Shown piece by piece: positions 1 to 11,128 of a stretch of DNA of 64,000 nucleotides (within the stretch, counting starts at the first letter, position 1; every line of letters starts with the position of its first letter). The position numbers and the translations under genes were made by a program. Source of the stretch: Siphonodentalium dalli (lineage: Eukaryota > Mollusca > Scaphopoda > Gadilida > Siphonodentaliidae); contig CP136062.1 of assembly GCA_032622095.1 (NCBI GenBank), positions 166,536,090 through 166,600,089 of the forward strand, read 5' to 3'. The notes beneath the pieces are model-generated. The model saw nothing but the letters and a program-made list of their open reading frames with translations. It was not told the origin of the DNA and did no database searches.

Positions 1-262
1 ATCGATATTGCATTAAAATGACGCTTCATATGCATTACACTTCATTAAATAATTTCTGTTTCTACATGTACGTCGCTTATTGCATTGATTGCCTTCAGGT
101 AAGGTAATCTATGTCCGACTCAAAATATTAAAGTGACGCATCATATTCACAGCACTTCATTCCATAATTTCTTTTTCTACATACTTGTAGTTTACATGTA
201 TTGCATTGATTGCCTGCAGCTAAGGTAATCTATGACCGACTCAAATAATACAAATATTAAAG
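1..262 (+). repeat. Tandem repeat, ~125-bp unit, about two copies
   Basis: The phrases TTGCATTGATTGCCT, AAGGTAATCTATG and CGACTCAAA recur at about 125-bp spacing, each unit ending just before an AAAGTGACGC-like motif. The copy at 58.87-59.25 kb has about three units. No coding potential is seen. Confidence 0.7.
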
Positions 263-340
263 GCATTCCATTTCCATCCATTAATATTAATTTAATTATA
301 AGGAAACTTCTGCTGTGATATATATATGTATATATACATA

Positions 341-864
341 CAGGGTACTACATGTGCTACACCACTCGGAGAAATGTCTGTGTCATCACACTAAAATACC
401 ATGTTAGAACTTGAATTGATATATTCGTAATCGTATAGTCACCAATAGCCAGGTTACTACCGTAGTACCTGACATTGCCCATCTAGTACACTATTCAAAC
501 CCAACAGGCCTGGTTGATTTCGCTGTGGGATGATGGTTCACTTCCATCCTCAAGCTATGGCATAATTGTGTTCTGACGTGCAGGGGTAGATATGCTTGAG
601 GCCCCACCACAGTTCAATTTACACAAGGTTCTCAGCTATTATGATCTTATGTTCGAACGTTACTTATATGTTTGGACTGATCATAACCATGATTTTAATG
701 CTGGGTTTGAATAGTTCAACGGATGGACAATGTCTGCTACTACCGTAGTAACCCGGCTATTGGTGGCTATATACGATTACGAATATATCTATCCAAGTTC
801 TAACATGGTAGTTGTGTGACGACACAGACATTTCTCCGAGTGGTGTAGCACATGTAGTACCCTG
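341..864. mobile_element. Non-autonomous TIR element (MITE), TA target duplication, copy 1
   Basis: The left arm starting CAGGGTACTACATGTGCTAC is mirrored by a right arm ending GTAGCACATGTAGTACCCTG. The arms stay complementary for about 160 bp, with a core of roughly 180 bp. The element is flanked by TA on both sides (339-340 and 865-866). There is no transposase ORF. A TA duplication and CAG...CTG ends suggest a Tc1/mariner or pogo-type source (inference). The core contains a second, nested inverted repeat that also occurs alone near 24.4 kb. Confidence 0.85.
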
Positions 865-955
865 TACGGAACATCCTATAATTATTGTAATATTGAATTT
901 AATGATCAACTTGGTGGTTGCTCCATTACATGTCACGTACGATCATATTAATAAA

Positions 956-2728
956 TAGTGAGTTTCTTTTAGCAGTCACCACACGATAAGTGATAGACTG
1001 TACTAGTAATATCTAAGTACCACAATGCTCATGTTGTCAGACTCTTTCTGATGCATGATCAAAGGTTGTTAAACCGTAAAACAAACACGGTATTCAATAA
1101 TACCCAGCACGTCGTCAGAAATAAATAACAGAGATTATTCGACTATGGAAATGGTAATCGATTATCGGCTTTATACGATTAATCGGGGCACCCCTAATTC
1201 TGATTCCAGGGGGGGGCGGTGCAGATGGGCCGGTATTATATTAATTTCCCGGGCCGGTTTTTTGGCCCAGTCTGCCTCTGAATACGCTACATGTAGATAA
1301 TGATGGATAATGCAATGTTCTTTTGCAAATACCTCCCTTCAAATTTGATATGTGAGATTGTCAGCCCAAAATACAGATCAAGTTCGAATATGGGTTTGAT
1401 CCGATTTATTTTAAAGGAGTTATGACCCTTTTTTTTTAATTCCAAATTTTAATTTAAATTTTTTTTTTTGAATTTCCTCGCTCAATTTAACAGGCAAAAA
1501 ATATTAAAAAACTTTTATAATAATAACAAAATTATTTAATTAAAAAAAAATGTCATTGACACTAATTTGTTTTAATTGTATATCATTAATTAGGTGTGAT
1601 GTCCTGTTTTGAAAATAGGCAGATTTTATTTCAATAGTTGCATGTAATGCCGTTGTATGAAGGTAAAGATAAACAACCTGCTGGCTGGATAATTATTTAA
1701 CCTATCTGTCAAATTGATTAATGGCTAAACCATTGTATCTCACAGTGAGAGGTCCTTGTGTGAATAGGGACAGTTATGAGATTTAAAACGACTCACCCAC
1801 CCCAAATACTTTAACCCCTTATTAAGACAAATTATATAATATGAGCTTTTGATTTTATGTTTAAGTACTGATATATGTATTACTGTGATCATATCTTTGA
1901 CCAATTATCAGTTATAGCTAATCGCTATCGCCAAGGTATGTGTTAAACATCTGTCGATCGTGATCGGCCTCTCGTTTTATATTTGGATCAAATAGGGGCA
2001 GAAATATGAGATTTACCCATATGTACCGTATATATGTGAACTGTTAACCTTGTGGGTTGATTTATGAGCTGGGTTTAGAACCGCATAATTGGTGGGAGGG
2101 TTTCTGGGATTGACCCCTCTAACTTTGGTATTCAGTGTAAAATATGTTGTAACTAGACCAACAAATGGCCACATTTATAATATTTCTAACTTTATGAATT
2201 TGAAGTACCAGTTGTAAAATTATTCAATCATGTGAGATTGAAGCCACATGGACATCCATGTTGGTCGGTTGATAGAGGTTTATCGTCGTTTCAGCTGCTA
2301 TGCCATATCACAACATCAGTTTTACTGGTTGAATGACCACACTAACTGTTAATTGCTCCAACCCACCAAACGGGCACCCATGTTAGTCAGCTTTGGTTCG
2401 TTAATTAAGCTAGCTTATGTTCATATTAATAACATCAGCAGAAGTATTCCGTAGTATGGCCTATTGTCATATTGGCTGGGTGCTGGTTAACTGCTATCGC
2501 TGCTTGTTTGAGGCATCGGCTGATGTATTTTTTCTGTTAATAACGTGCATCATAAACCACCGGTAATGACTAATGAGCACAATGTATTCAATACAAGCAC
2601 AGTTCTCGGCGATGTCATGGTTATAATATTTGTGAGTTCATTGGAACGAACGTAGCGATTAATTTAACAGCCAAACATGCAAGCAATATAAAAGTAGGAA
2701 TCCACGACGGACTGACGGTGGTTCCTAG
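956..2728. other. AT-rich spacer, no gene seen
   Basis: No ORF of coding character on either strand. A short GC-rich patch at 1205-1275 (a G run, then GGGCCGG and CCCGGGCCGG) sits in otherwise AT-rich DNA. T and A homopolymer runs occupy 1425-1550. The rest is unique-looking sequence without features I can support. Confidence 0.5.
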
Positions 2729-3028
2729 AAATGAAAGTGTCAATCACACTGTAGCTCAACTTAGGTAGGGGAATAATTTAACGGTTGACAGTAAATGGAG
2801 GAATAGGAAAGGTGCTAATTGAAATGTCAAACTTGTGCCAAAGGATTTAGTCATGCAACGAGTAAAATTCAAGATGGCTGCTGGCGGCCATGTTTTTTGG
2901 CCAATTGACCCCAAACGGACTCGTTCCCATATACGTGTCATTGTTAACATCCATGACAAATTTCATGAAATTCCGACCAAAGCTACGACCTGTAGCCCGC
3001 GCCAAAGGATTTAGTCATACAAAGAGTA
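2729..3028 (-). repeat. Solo inverted copy of the ~165-bp satellite with its tail
   Basis: Read on the minus strand this matches the right end of the big satellite array (58.46-58.72 kb): about one and a half core units containing GGCCGCCAGCAGCCATCTTG-like sequence, then the same unique tail ending in TTGAGCTACAGTGTGATTGACACTTTCAT. The tail carries a small hairpin (AGTGT...ACACT). A shared fixed end on a short and a very long copy implies a mobile element with an internal expandable core rather than a plain satellite. Confidence 0.8.
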
Positions 3029-3404
3029 TATACACTAACTACGTATTCATGTGTAACGAGAATTACTCTTCGAAATAAGCAAATTGTAGGTTGTTTCGTC
3101 TCAAAACTGACATAAATATGCCCAAAAATAAAATGTCGACCGGCAAAGATAAATACAACAATAACATTGTGTGTTCTGAGATGTGTGTATGTTATATCAA
3201 CTCGTTAGATGTATGGTTTTTTTTCATCAAAGGCCGATATCTAAACCATAGGCTATATTAAGTCATATATAATTATCGAAGTCTACTCGCATCCAAAACG
3301 ATCTAAACGATTAATCAAGCATTCGCTGACATGCGTATAGGCCTAATATATATGCATATAATATCATGATTATTTGCACGATCCTTCGCATTGTCCGTCT
3401 TCTT

Positions 3405-5260
3405 ACTATTATGCCGGGGGTCGTTCCATACGCCTTGCATATTATCATATAAGTGTCCCGCTCAGTTTTGTCGCCACGTTTGGTGTGCGAAGAAACGATA
3501 GCAAGCGGTCAGTATTTTACATCATATATGTACATGTATGCGAGTGGGTGACATGGATTATGCTATCTACTCTAATGGATTAAGCCGATTTCAAAAATGC
3601 TTCGCATTGGAATATGTTCAGTTAAGTAATCAGCATGTATATGACGATATAATTGTATCCATAAATGTGATATTTCGAATATAAATTATGCGTAAATTCC
3701 ACGTGGTTTCGAAATTTAACTAATCCAAAAATGTAAGTTCCGAGAATAAAAGGTCCGTAAATTCCACGTATTATTTAAAATGTATCGCATTTATAAATGT
3801 CGAATGTACATATAAATGCCATGTAAATGTGGTAGAATAGTTGTAAAGTAAATCCCACGTAAATCGCACGTATATTTAAAATTTACGTGAGTTAGTATAT
3901 ACCGTAAATCTAGACATGTAATGGAAAAAAACATGACGTTTACATACAATTAAATTCCAAATTCCGTGCAGTGTGTGATTTGGGAATATGACCGTCTTTT
4001 ATTTTTAATAGACATACATCAAGAATAACTTTCAGTTTGTCATGAATACAACCATTTTCCTGCCCGGAGTCCACTCGATAGAGAGTATACATGTAGTCCT
4101 GCTACAGGAGTGGCCAAATAAAAAAGGGCCTTAGTTTTTGAGACACCCTACCCTCGGTAGAACAAGTTGAAACCAACTTTTTCTTGAAGGTAAATCTATA
4201 TTGTTTATGAAAATGATTCTTGGCCTTGTCGGAACTGGTGGCAGCTATGTATGGTCAGCGGTTGATCAGCGATATATAATTAGTTAAAAGACAATAAAAT
4301 TACAATGAACAGAACGACGTGTTTGTTATTATGTGGCACATGGTGATACTAGATCGGAACGTTCTTATTTTGTCTGGTTTGTTTGAGATTTCGCGACGTC
4401 GTTATATTCAAAATACCATGACGATTCAGAGAAACTGTCGCCCGCTAACTCGATACACAAATAACGCGCTGGCCTAGCTCATCTTATCATATATGATTGA
4501 GAAGAGTGGAGTATTGGCTACCTGTTAGTATAAACTTCGTTGTCGTGACCGTATATATTTTGAATGAATAGGCAAAAACAATTATAAATATAACCATCGC
4601 CGGGGATTGGATCAAATAGTGATAGAATAATGCGTAATATTTGCCTTTATTTAATGTAGAACGCAGATAACAATTGTAAAATGCGAACGTTCAATCCATA
4701 TTCACTATTAGAAAAGTATCAAAATTCATTATGGCGTCCAATATGGCATTCAGACTTAGTGAAGCGACATTCGAAAAATCCAGAAAAGGAACGTCCCCAG
4801 TGATAAATGTAATAACCATATAGAATAACATTACATATCAAATACCATAGTATACTATCCATCGAGTGGGCTCTGGGCATTTCATATCAAACATTAGTTT
4901 CACCATTAATACATCTTATCAATTGGTAAAATATTAGGCACAATTTATTCCGCCGAATAAATGTAATAAAATTCGAACTAAAGCTATCGCCTGGAATTGA
5001 AACCGCGAATGATCGCATAATAATTTAATGTAGAATTGACAAGAAAAAATGGACATCCATATTTGTTATTATAAGAGTATCATTATCCAAGTTAACGTTC
5101 AATAAGGCGGGCCAATTTTAATTTTAAAACTTAGTGAACGGACATACGACAACTACAAAAAAGGAACGTCCACAGTGGTATATCATTATATCATTTTACT
5201 GACTACATATAATATATCATTTCAAACATTAGATTCACCATTAATCCATATTCTCACTTG
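3405..5260. repeat. Degenerate dispersed repeat, related to 26765-27520
   Basis: 3405-3455 matches 26765-26820 directly (GGGTCGTTC, then CCTTGCATATTATCATAT), while 4100-4720 matches 26800-27520 in inverted orientation. Shared phrases include ATCGGAACGTTCTTAT, GAGATTTCGCGACGTC, CGCCGGGGATTGGATC and AACAAGTTGAAACCAAC. This suggests an element with long inverted arms, now scrambled. 3680-3920 also carries short repeats of GTAAATTCCACGTA. No ORF resembling a transposase was found. Confidence 0.65.
4605..5260 (+). repeat. Imperfect tandem duplication, ~370-bp unit, two copies
   Basis: Two consecutive segments (about 4605-4975 and 4985-5260) share the order GGGATTGGATC-like / TTTAATGTAGAA / TCCATATT..TTATTA..AGTATCA / AAAGGAACGTCC.CAGTG / TTCACCATTAAT. 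The unit lies inside the larger dispersed repeat. Confidence 0.6.
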
Positions 5261-6890
5261 ATGAAATAATAGACAACAGACAAAAAAGTGAACCACCTTA
5301 AAGAACGTCTCATATGGTATTGTTTATAGTGATGTATTGCTAGAATGTGTGTTTCCATTACTAAATGGTAATTTATTGTTCGCGGCATGACAGAGACCAA
5401 AATATGGCGGTCAAAATATATAAACAAAAAAATGAGATGAACTTTATCATGTCTCAAATTTATAACAGTTCGTGAAAAAAAATACGGAAAATAGGACACA
5501 TGACGTATCATGTGGTATATATTATGGCGATTCATTACATTCATTTCATCACATTCGTCATATGAAATAGTAGTTCTGTCATTGGCATGTATTTTAATTT
5601 GCGAAATAATAAACACAAAAATCACAATTCGTCATTATAACGTTATAATTATGTGTACAAAGAGCAAAGGTACCTCTGAGAATCGTAACCAAGAACAAAA
5701 CAACAAATGCGAGGTTGTAGATGATATTTTGAGCGACATAATTATGTGACCACATCCCATACTATGACTGTCATTTAAATTTTGCGATGTGCAGCAGCCA
5801 GAGAAGAGACGTCCTTTTATGATGCTTTGCGCTGGATTTGTTGTTGAAGTGCCAGAAGTGTTCAACAACCGTTCAAATGGTTTGTTTGATCGCTCTAGTG
5901 CTGGTAGTTGATTGTAGGTATCACGCGATATTAAGTTAACTTTTCAATAATAATATAAAGCTTAATCAGATTTCGCAATTTTTCATGAAGGTAACGCGCA
6001 TGAGATCCGCATACATATGAAACTGAATTATTGTGTTCTATATATAGTCCACGTTACCTAAAATAGTACCAGAGCACGCGCTTAACGTAACGTAAAGTGG
6101 CGCTCTCGTTAGGAAAAGGCGCGATAAAAACCTTTTCCCTATTGGTCAGATTGTCTATCTTAACCAATCAGATTCGACGTTGCATTGACATGGTTGTTGC
6201 TAAGCCTTGTAGTTCAAATACAGAAATCACCACCTCGTCGTTAGTATTTCCACAAATTACCTATTTTACTGTGATTTCAGGCTTCCGTTCTTTGACTTGG
6301 CACAGTTACTGTGGACTTGGTCAAGTTTGTGTTTGAAATTTTGAAACTGACAGTCCCAAACTCTGTGTCTTTGTTATTGTCGTTCATGTTGCAATGAATG
6401 ATTTACTATAAGTTAACTTGGTTAGATAACTGGATCATAGGTGCCATCAACTGAATGAATTCAATCGCGAAAGGAGTCCAGTTTATCAATTATCCGCAGT
6501 CTCTGTTCCAACTCCAAAGCTTAACAGCTGTTGCCATTAGCGAAGACCGAAAAAAATATATCAAAGCACATTTCCGGTTCTTCCACCAAGGTCGGGACAA
6601 TTCTCAAAACAAAAATGAAGAAAATCATTGAAATTGAAATGAAAAGACGTATGACTTTATGATTCAACAACAAAAAGAAAGTAGTATAGTGGTAATTACT
6701 AAATTAGGCTTCATCTTGGACGCGAGGAATTATTCTGACTTCGTCTTTTCAAGGGTGTTTAAGGTTATCAGGTTATGTTTCCTCAAATAACAGCTATTTT
6801 CGTGTTGATAGTCCTTCTGATCTCATGATGAAGTGAACTCTTTTGACAATGGGACATGAGTGATTAAGTCTGATGCTGATGGTGATGATT
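5261..6890. other. Spacer, no gene recognised
   Basis: The short ORFs here lack codon bias or recognisable motifs. Around 6140-6180 an ATTGGT and a CCAAT box face each other about 20 bp apart, which can occur in animal promoters, but no gene follows that would support a promoter call. Confidence 0.4.
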
Positions 6891-6954
6891 CTCAACCACA
6901 GTTTGCTGAAGCCCGCCAGCTTTCCCCGCATCTAACCAAAACTGTGACTTTTCC

Positions 6955-7152
6955 ATGGTTGAAGATGTGTATGACTCATCGTATGTTCTAGCTCGACCAA
7001 TGACACCTGATGACTTACATGTCGCGACTAATAGCTCAAGTCAGCCTCTCAAAAATTATGGCGATCGCGCTCAAGGCTTTCCGACAGCTAAATACAACAT
7101 CATGTTTTTCGGAAGGACAGGCATCAAAACACTTGGAGATAACATCCGATAG
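6955..7152 (+). pseudogene. LINE copy A: remnant of ORF1 C-terminal part
   Basis: The short frame opening with the VEDVYDSSYV motif aligns with the middle of ORF1 of LINE copy B (TEDIYKDAAYM, about 60468-60500) and stops just before the endonuclease frame. The upstream coiled-coil part seen in copy B is not recognisable here. The function of ORF1 in such elements is RNA binding in the retrotransposition particle (family knowledge). This fragment is too short to act. Confidence 0.6.
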
Positions 7153-8116
7153 TGGAGCCAACTCTCACAAGGAGCTTCGTGCTGCCACATACAACTGCAA
7201 AAACATAAACACGTCTTCACCTACACTCAAGGTACTATATTACCTGGCAGATGTGATATTCATACAGGAACACTGGCTCTTTGAATGTGAATTATTACTG
7301 CTCAATGAAATTCATCCTAACTTACTTGGTGTTGGGAAATTAGTTGATCCTTTACCTCCTAAATGCCTTCCACGCGGATTCGGTGGTGTGGCGTGTGTCT
7401 GGAACTCTAAGCTTGACGCAATTGTTCATCCTATTCCAGATGGTGGATCTCGTGTGCAATGTGTCGAACTAATTATTACTCAGCCAATCTTATTGATGTC
7501 TGTATATATGCCTACAACAAACTCAGATGTTCATCTATTTGAGGAAGTAATCGATCAAATGCATATCATTCTCCTTAACTACAGACATTATCATAGAATC
7601 TTTGTCGGTGGTGATTTCAACATCGACATTTATCGAGACAAAGGGAACCGAAGACTAACCATTATCAAGCAATTAATGTGTGATCATAGACTTTCAACGA
7701 ACTCCTTTGGGTTTACGTTTAAGAATGTGAAGGGAATCCTCGTGAGTGAGATTGATTACATACTTTATCCTGCTGACATCGATGCCTACGAGTCAGCTGC
7801 CACTAATGATTTATTTCCCAATGCATCCGATCATCTGCCGACGTGTCTAAATGTGGGTTATCAGCAGAACACTTCACAAACTACTGCAGACGACAAATCT
7901 TGTGTTAGCAATAGAGTCAGATGGGACACGTTAGATAAGACACAGTATAAATCAACAGTGCGTAAAGATCTCGCTATCATTGATGTGAGTGTGAATGATG
8001 TCGAACAGGTGTTGAAGCAAGTGAATTATGTTCTCACCAATGCAGCACAGAGTCTGTTCAACCCAAAAGGTAACGGAAGTTTCCTCCAAAGTTTGACGTC
8101 TAGAACACCAACATAG
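7010..8116 (+). pseudogene. LINE copy A: AP-type endonuclease domain of ORF2
   Basis: The 368-codon frame encodes an apurinic-like endonuclease (endonuclease/exonuclease/phosphatase fold), the enzyme that nicks target DNA to prime reverse transcription. Visible motifs in order are TYNCKNI (metal/asparagine motif, ~residue 60), FIQEHW (catalytic glutamate, ~85), SVYMPT (~164), GGDFNIDI (~198) and SDHLP (catalytic histidine, ~272). The real domain probably begins near 7155, because the first 48 codons overlap the ORF1 remnant. Beyond residue ~340 the frame is lost, so the endonuclease is severed from the reverse transcriptase. It is the same family as copy B. Confidence 0.85.
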
Positions 8117-9257
8117 CGTCCGCGTTGAAAGATAACAGAATACAGAATGTGGTGTGATGCCCGGAGACATAGGGATATGAATCATCCGCTGGTGTTAGAA
8201 AGGTGTCTCACTAGAAAAAATATTCCGTAGTGAAGTTCGCTGTGCAGTAACTGCTAAATCAAATACACAAAAAAAAGAAATAATGTAAGCAAGAGAAAAT
8301 GACAAGTCTCTCTTTTACAAAATAATCAAAAAGCAGCTTAGCAAAGGAAATGTTTACTTGCCGGACTTGCATATCAATGACAAAACTTTTGGTGATGCTG
8401 ATATAGTTGAAGGGTGGCACACCCACTTTGCTTCTCTCGCGCAGCCTGTCGATTGTGTCAGTTATGATCACGTGTTTAATGACCAATGTAAGCAGGACAT
8501 ATACAGGTCGAGGATATATTTCAAACATCTGATGAATTCTGCGTTAATCCGGATATGGTGGTGAAAGCAGTTACGAGACTTCGGAAGGGTAAAGTCCCTG
8601 ACATTTACGGTTTAACGAGTGAACATCTGCAATATGCTGTGACGAATTGGTTGATATAGTAACTATTATTATCAACAAAATAGTTGCATGCAGAGCAATT
8701 CCCGATACACTCAAAACTGGTCTTCTAAACCAGTGTATAAACATAAAGGGGACAATACAACCTCAACCAACTATCGTGGGATTATGTGTCTCCCAGTTAT
8801 CTTAAAAGTGATCGAGATTGTTCTGCGGGAGTACATGCGTGAATACAATGCTGACAAACAGTCTCCTATTCAAAGAGGATTCACACCTCAGTCTTCGCCT
8901 ATCAACCGCGCCTTGATGCTGGAGGAAGTGCTCCGCGAATATTCCGATGCAGGAAGGACAGTGTATCTAGCAGTCTTTGACGCCGAAGCAGCATTTGATG
9001 TGGTGAACTTTGACATTTTGTTGAGAAAGCTGTATTTGTATAACATCCCGAATACAATCTGGTATCTGATCAGAAATCTTCACCAGAATGCCACATCTTG
9101 TGTGCGATGGAAAAGTGATATATCTGAGCCATTCAATATTCTGCAAGGTGTGCGGCAAGGAGGACGCATCAGTGCCGGCTTATATAAACTATATATATTG
9201 GACATATTAAGTGTGTTCGAACAGTCACATCTAGGTGCTGCTATTGACGATATATGA
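8117..9257 (+). pseudogene. LINE copy A: linker and reverse transcriptase, truncated
   Basis: After several frame breaks, 8358-8564 encodes the linker with DLHINDKTFGD and 8575-8660 a fragment with RKGKVPD (compare KKGKAPDKSG in copy B). 8688-9257 encodes reverse transcriptase fingers and palm: NYRGIMCLPV, QRGFTPQSSP, motif A with the catalytic aspartate (VFDAEAAFDVV), and GVRQGGRISAGLY. The frame ends at 9257, before the xADD motif C that is present in copy B, so the catalytic site is incomplete. Dead copy; 3' truncation or loss of the downstream half. Confidence 0.85.
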
Positions 9258-11120
9258 GTCATTATCAATTTTGGCGCATATTTCAGTCTGGTAATAATTG
9301 AAAAAAATATGTTGGCAGAAAACGTAATTTGGTCATAGTTTGGAATAAATAGACCTTATGGGTTATTAAAACACTAAAATGCAGGCTTAATCACCTATGA
9401 TTTGTATTTGGTTGGGTTGCCAATGCTGGCTATGCATATATAATGTCTATACTGTAACAAACACACTTTGTATGGCTGCAATTAAAAAATATTAGAACTA
9501 CTTCATGTTGTAACTCGATCATGTCAAAATGGGCTATCTTACAACTAATAAAAACAATATTTCCGGTTATATGATGTTAAATCATGTCTTTTCCATGTGT
9601 AGAATCAACTGTTTTTCGAAAATTACATTTTGCCGATACGAAAGAGTTCTTCAAGAGAGAATATGCGTATCATATTGGGTATTGGTTTAATGCCGTGAAT
9701 CCGATATGCCTAAACCACTGATAATTGAAAAAAACTCCCTTGGAATTGTATGACTTAGCATTTTTAAATTTCAATATTCACTGCGTTACAGTGGGGACAT
9801 TTGTGTGACAGTATAGACGGTCATCGTTACATGATATACAATTTTGAGCACCACATGGAGGTTGAAACCCCACTAAGCTATACCAATATGTCATATTTCG
9901 AGTATAGCGCGACAAAAATAACAATTTCGCAGTCTGACGTGCATAATAAAGGATGTACAATGCTATTTCATAAATTACCGTGTAGTTTAAAATGTCATAT
10001 GCTACAGTAAAGACATGCGTGTTACACGATATACATAACATGTACATTTGGACATTTCTAGTTCCATTTTGATGAAGGAAGATTTGTTTAATATATTCAG
10101 GGTCTCACTAAATTTTGTTAAAGAGTTTTTGCCACATATAACCATTATATGGCCAAAGAACTTGTCCGTGGGCTCTTAATGTTACACGAAAGACACATTT
10201 TTATTATTGTTCTATTCAACAAAAACACGATGAAAAAAGGATAATCAAAATGCGTTATCCAAAGAAAAAAGAAGGAAAAATATATAACTGGAGTGGTGTG
10301 TTCGCCATAGAATGAAGTTTTTGGCGACTATAGTGCGCTCCGTTGCTCCTCCGTCGTAACTGTAAACACATCTGATACACGGAAGTATTTCAAGCGGAGT
10401 ATTTACTAGAGATGCATATATCAGATATGTGTGAGTTACCATCGAGGGCCAACTACAACTCATCGCATATTAATTGCGTTATGGGAGAGTTTCCTCACCC
10501 TAAGTAATACTAGCGAGGTTCAGTTACACGTATGTGTAGATGGAAGGAATTGATCTGGTGAATGAAACTCACCCGACTCGCATGAGTACGTGCACGGTTA
10601 TTCGGTTAAGATTAGTTTAGATGTAAGTCTATCCGATGTATAACGTGTAACTAAGAAGCGTAATTAAGAGTATTACCCCACCTTCATTATACATAAAGAA
10701 GGTTTCAACGAGTTATGAAAGCCATGTGGCTGTTATGAGCATGTGTGATTTACCCGCAGACATATTTTATTTTGAGTGATGCAAATTTAATCATGTTGTC
10801 GTTACACTTGCGTTCGTGACAGCAGTCGGGTGGCTTTAAATTCCCTTCATCATGCACCACTATATCAATACTATACACAATACTATACACAATACTATAC
10901 AAATACGTGTGACAGAACCCGTCTATTAACAAGAAAACATAAATTGTAATTTAAAATATGTTTAACGGAAACAAATAACTAAACCACACGTGTGGATATT
11001 TTCCAACTAATATCATACATGTACGTTACGATATATGTATAATATACCGCTGACATTTCCAACTCATTAGCATACTGCAAACCACCGAATATATACGGGG
11101 AAATTACATACTCAGCCAAT
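9258..11120. other. AT-rich spacer with a short 12-bp repeat
   Basis: No coding sequence recognised on either strand. A short array of CAATACTATACA-type units lies at about 10862-10905. Two loosely similar segments near 9780-9850 and 9990-10050 (ACAGT..GACAT then GTTACA.GATATACA) hint at an old duplication. Confidence 0.45.
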
Positions 11121-11128
11121 AGCCTTTC

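Larger units (their letters stand above)
1..955 (+). repeat. Segment duplicated at 59004-59967 (direct orientation)
   Basis: Base 1 aligns with about 59004 and the match runs almost without gaps to about 955 (59967 in the other copy). It covers a ~125-bp tandem repeat, a TA-rich spacer, an inverted-repeat element and about 90 bp after it. Both copies share the same element at the same internal position, so the block moved or duplicated as one unit. In the other copy the segment directly follows the ~165-bp satellite array, so this copy may be the tail of an array lying left of the window (inference). Confidence 0.9.

Noticed and set aside
5254-5868. Overlapping ORFs on both strands near 5.5 kb
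   Set aside because: AT-rich, low-complexity composition and no motif on either strand.
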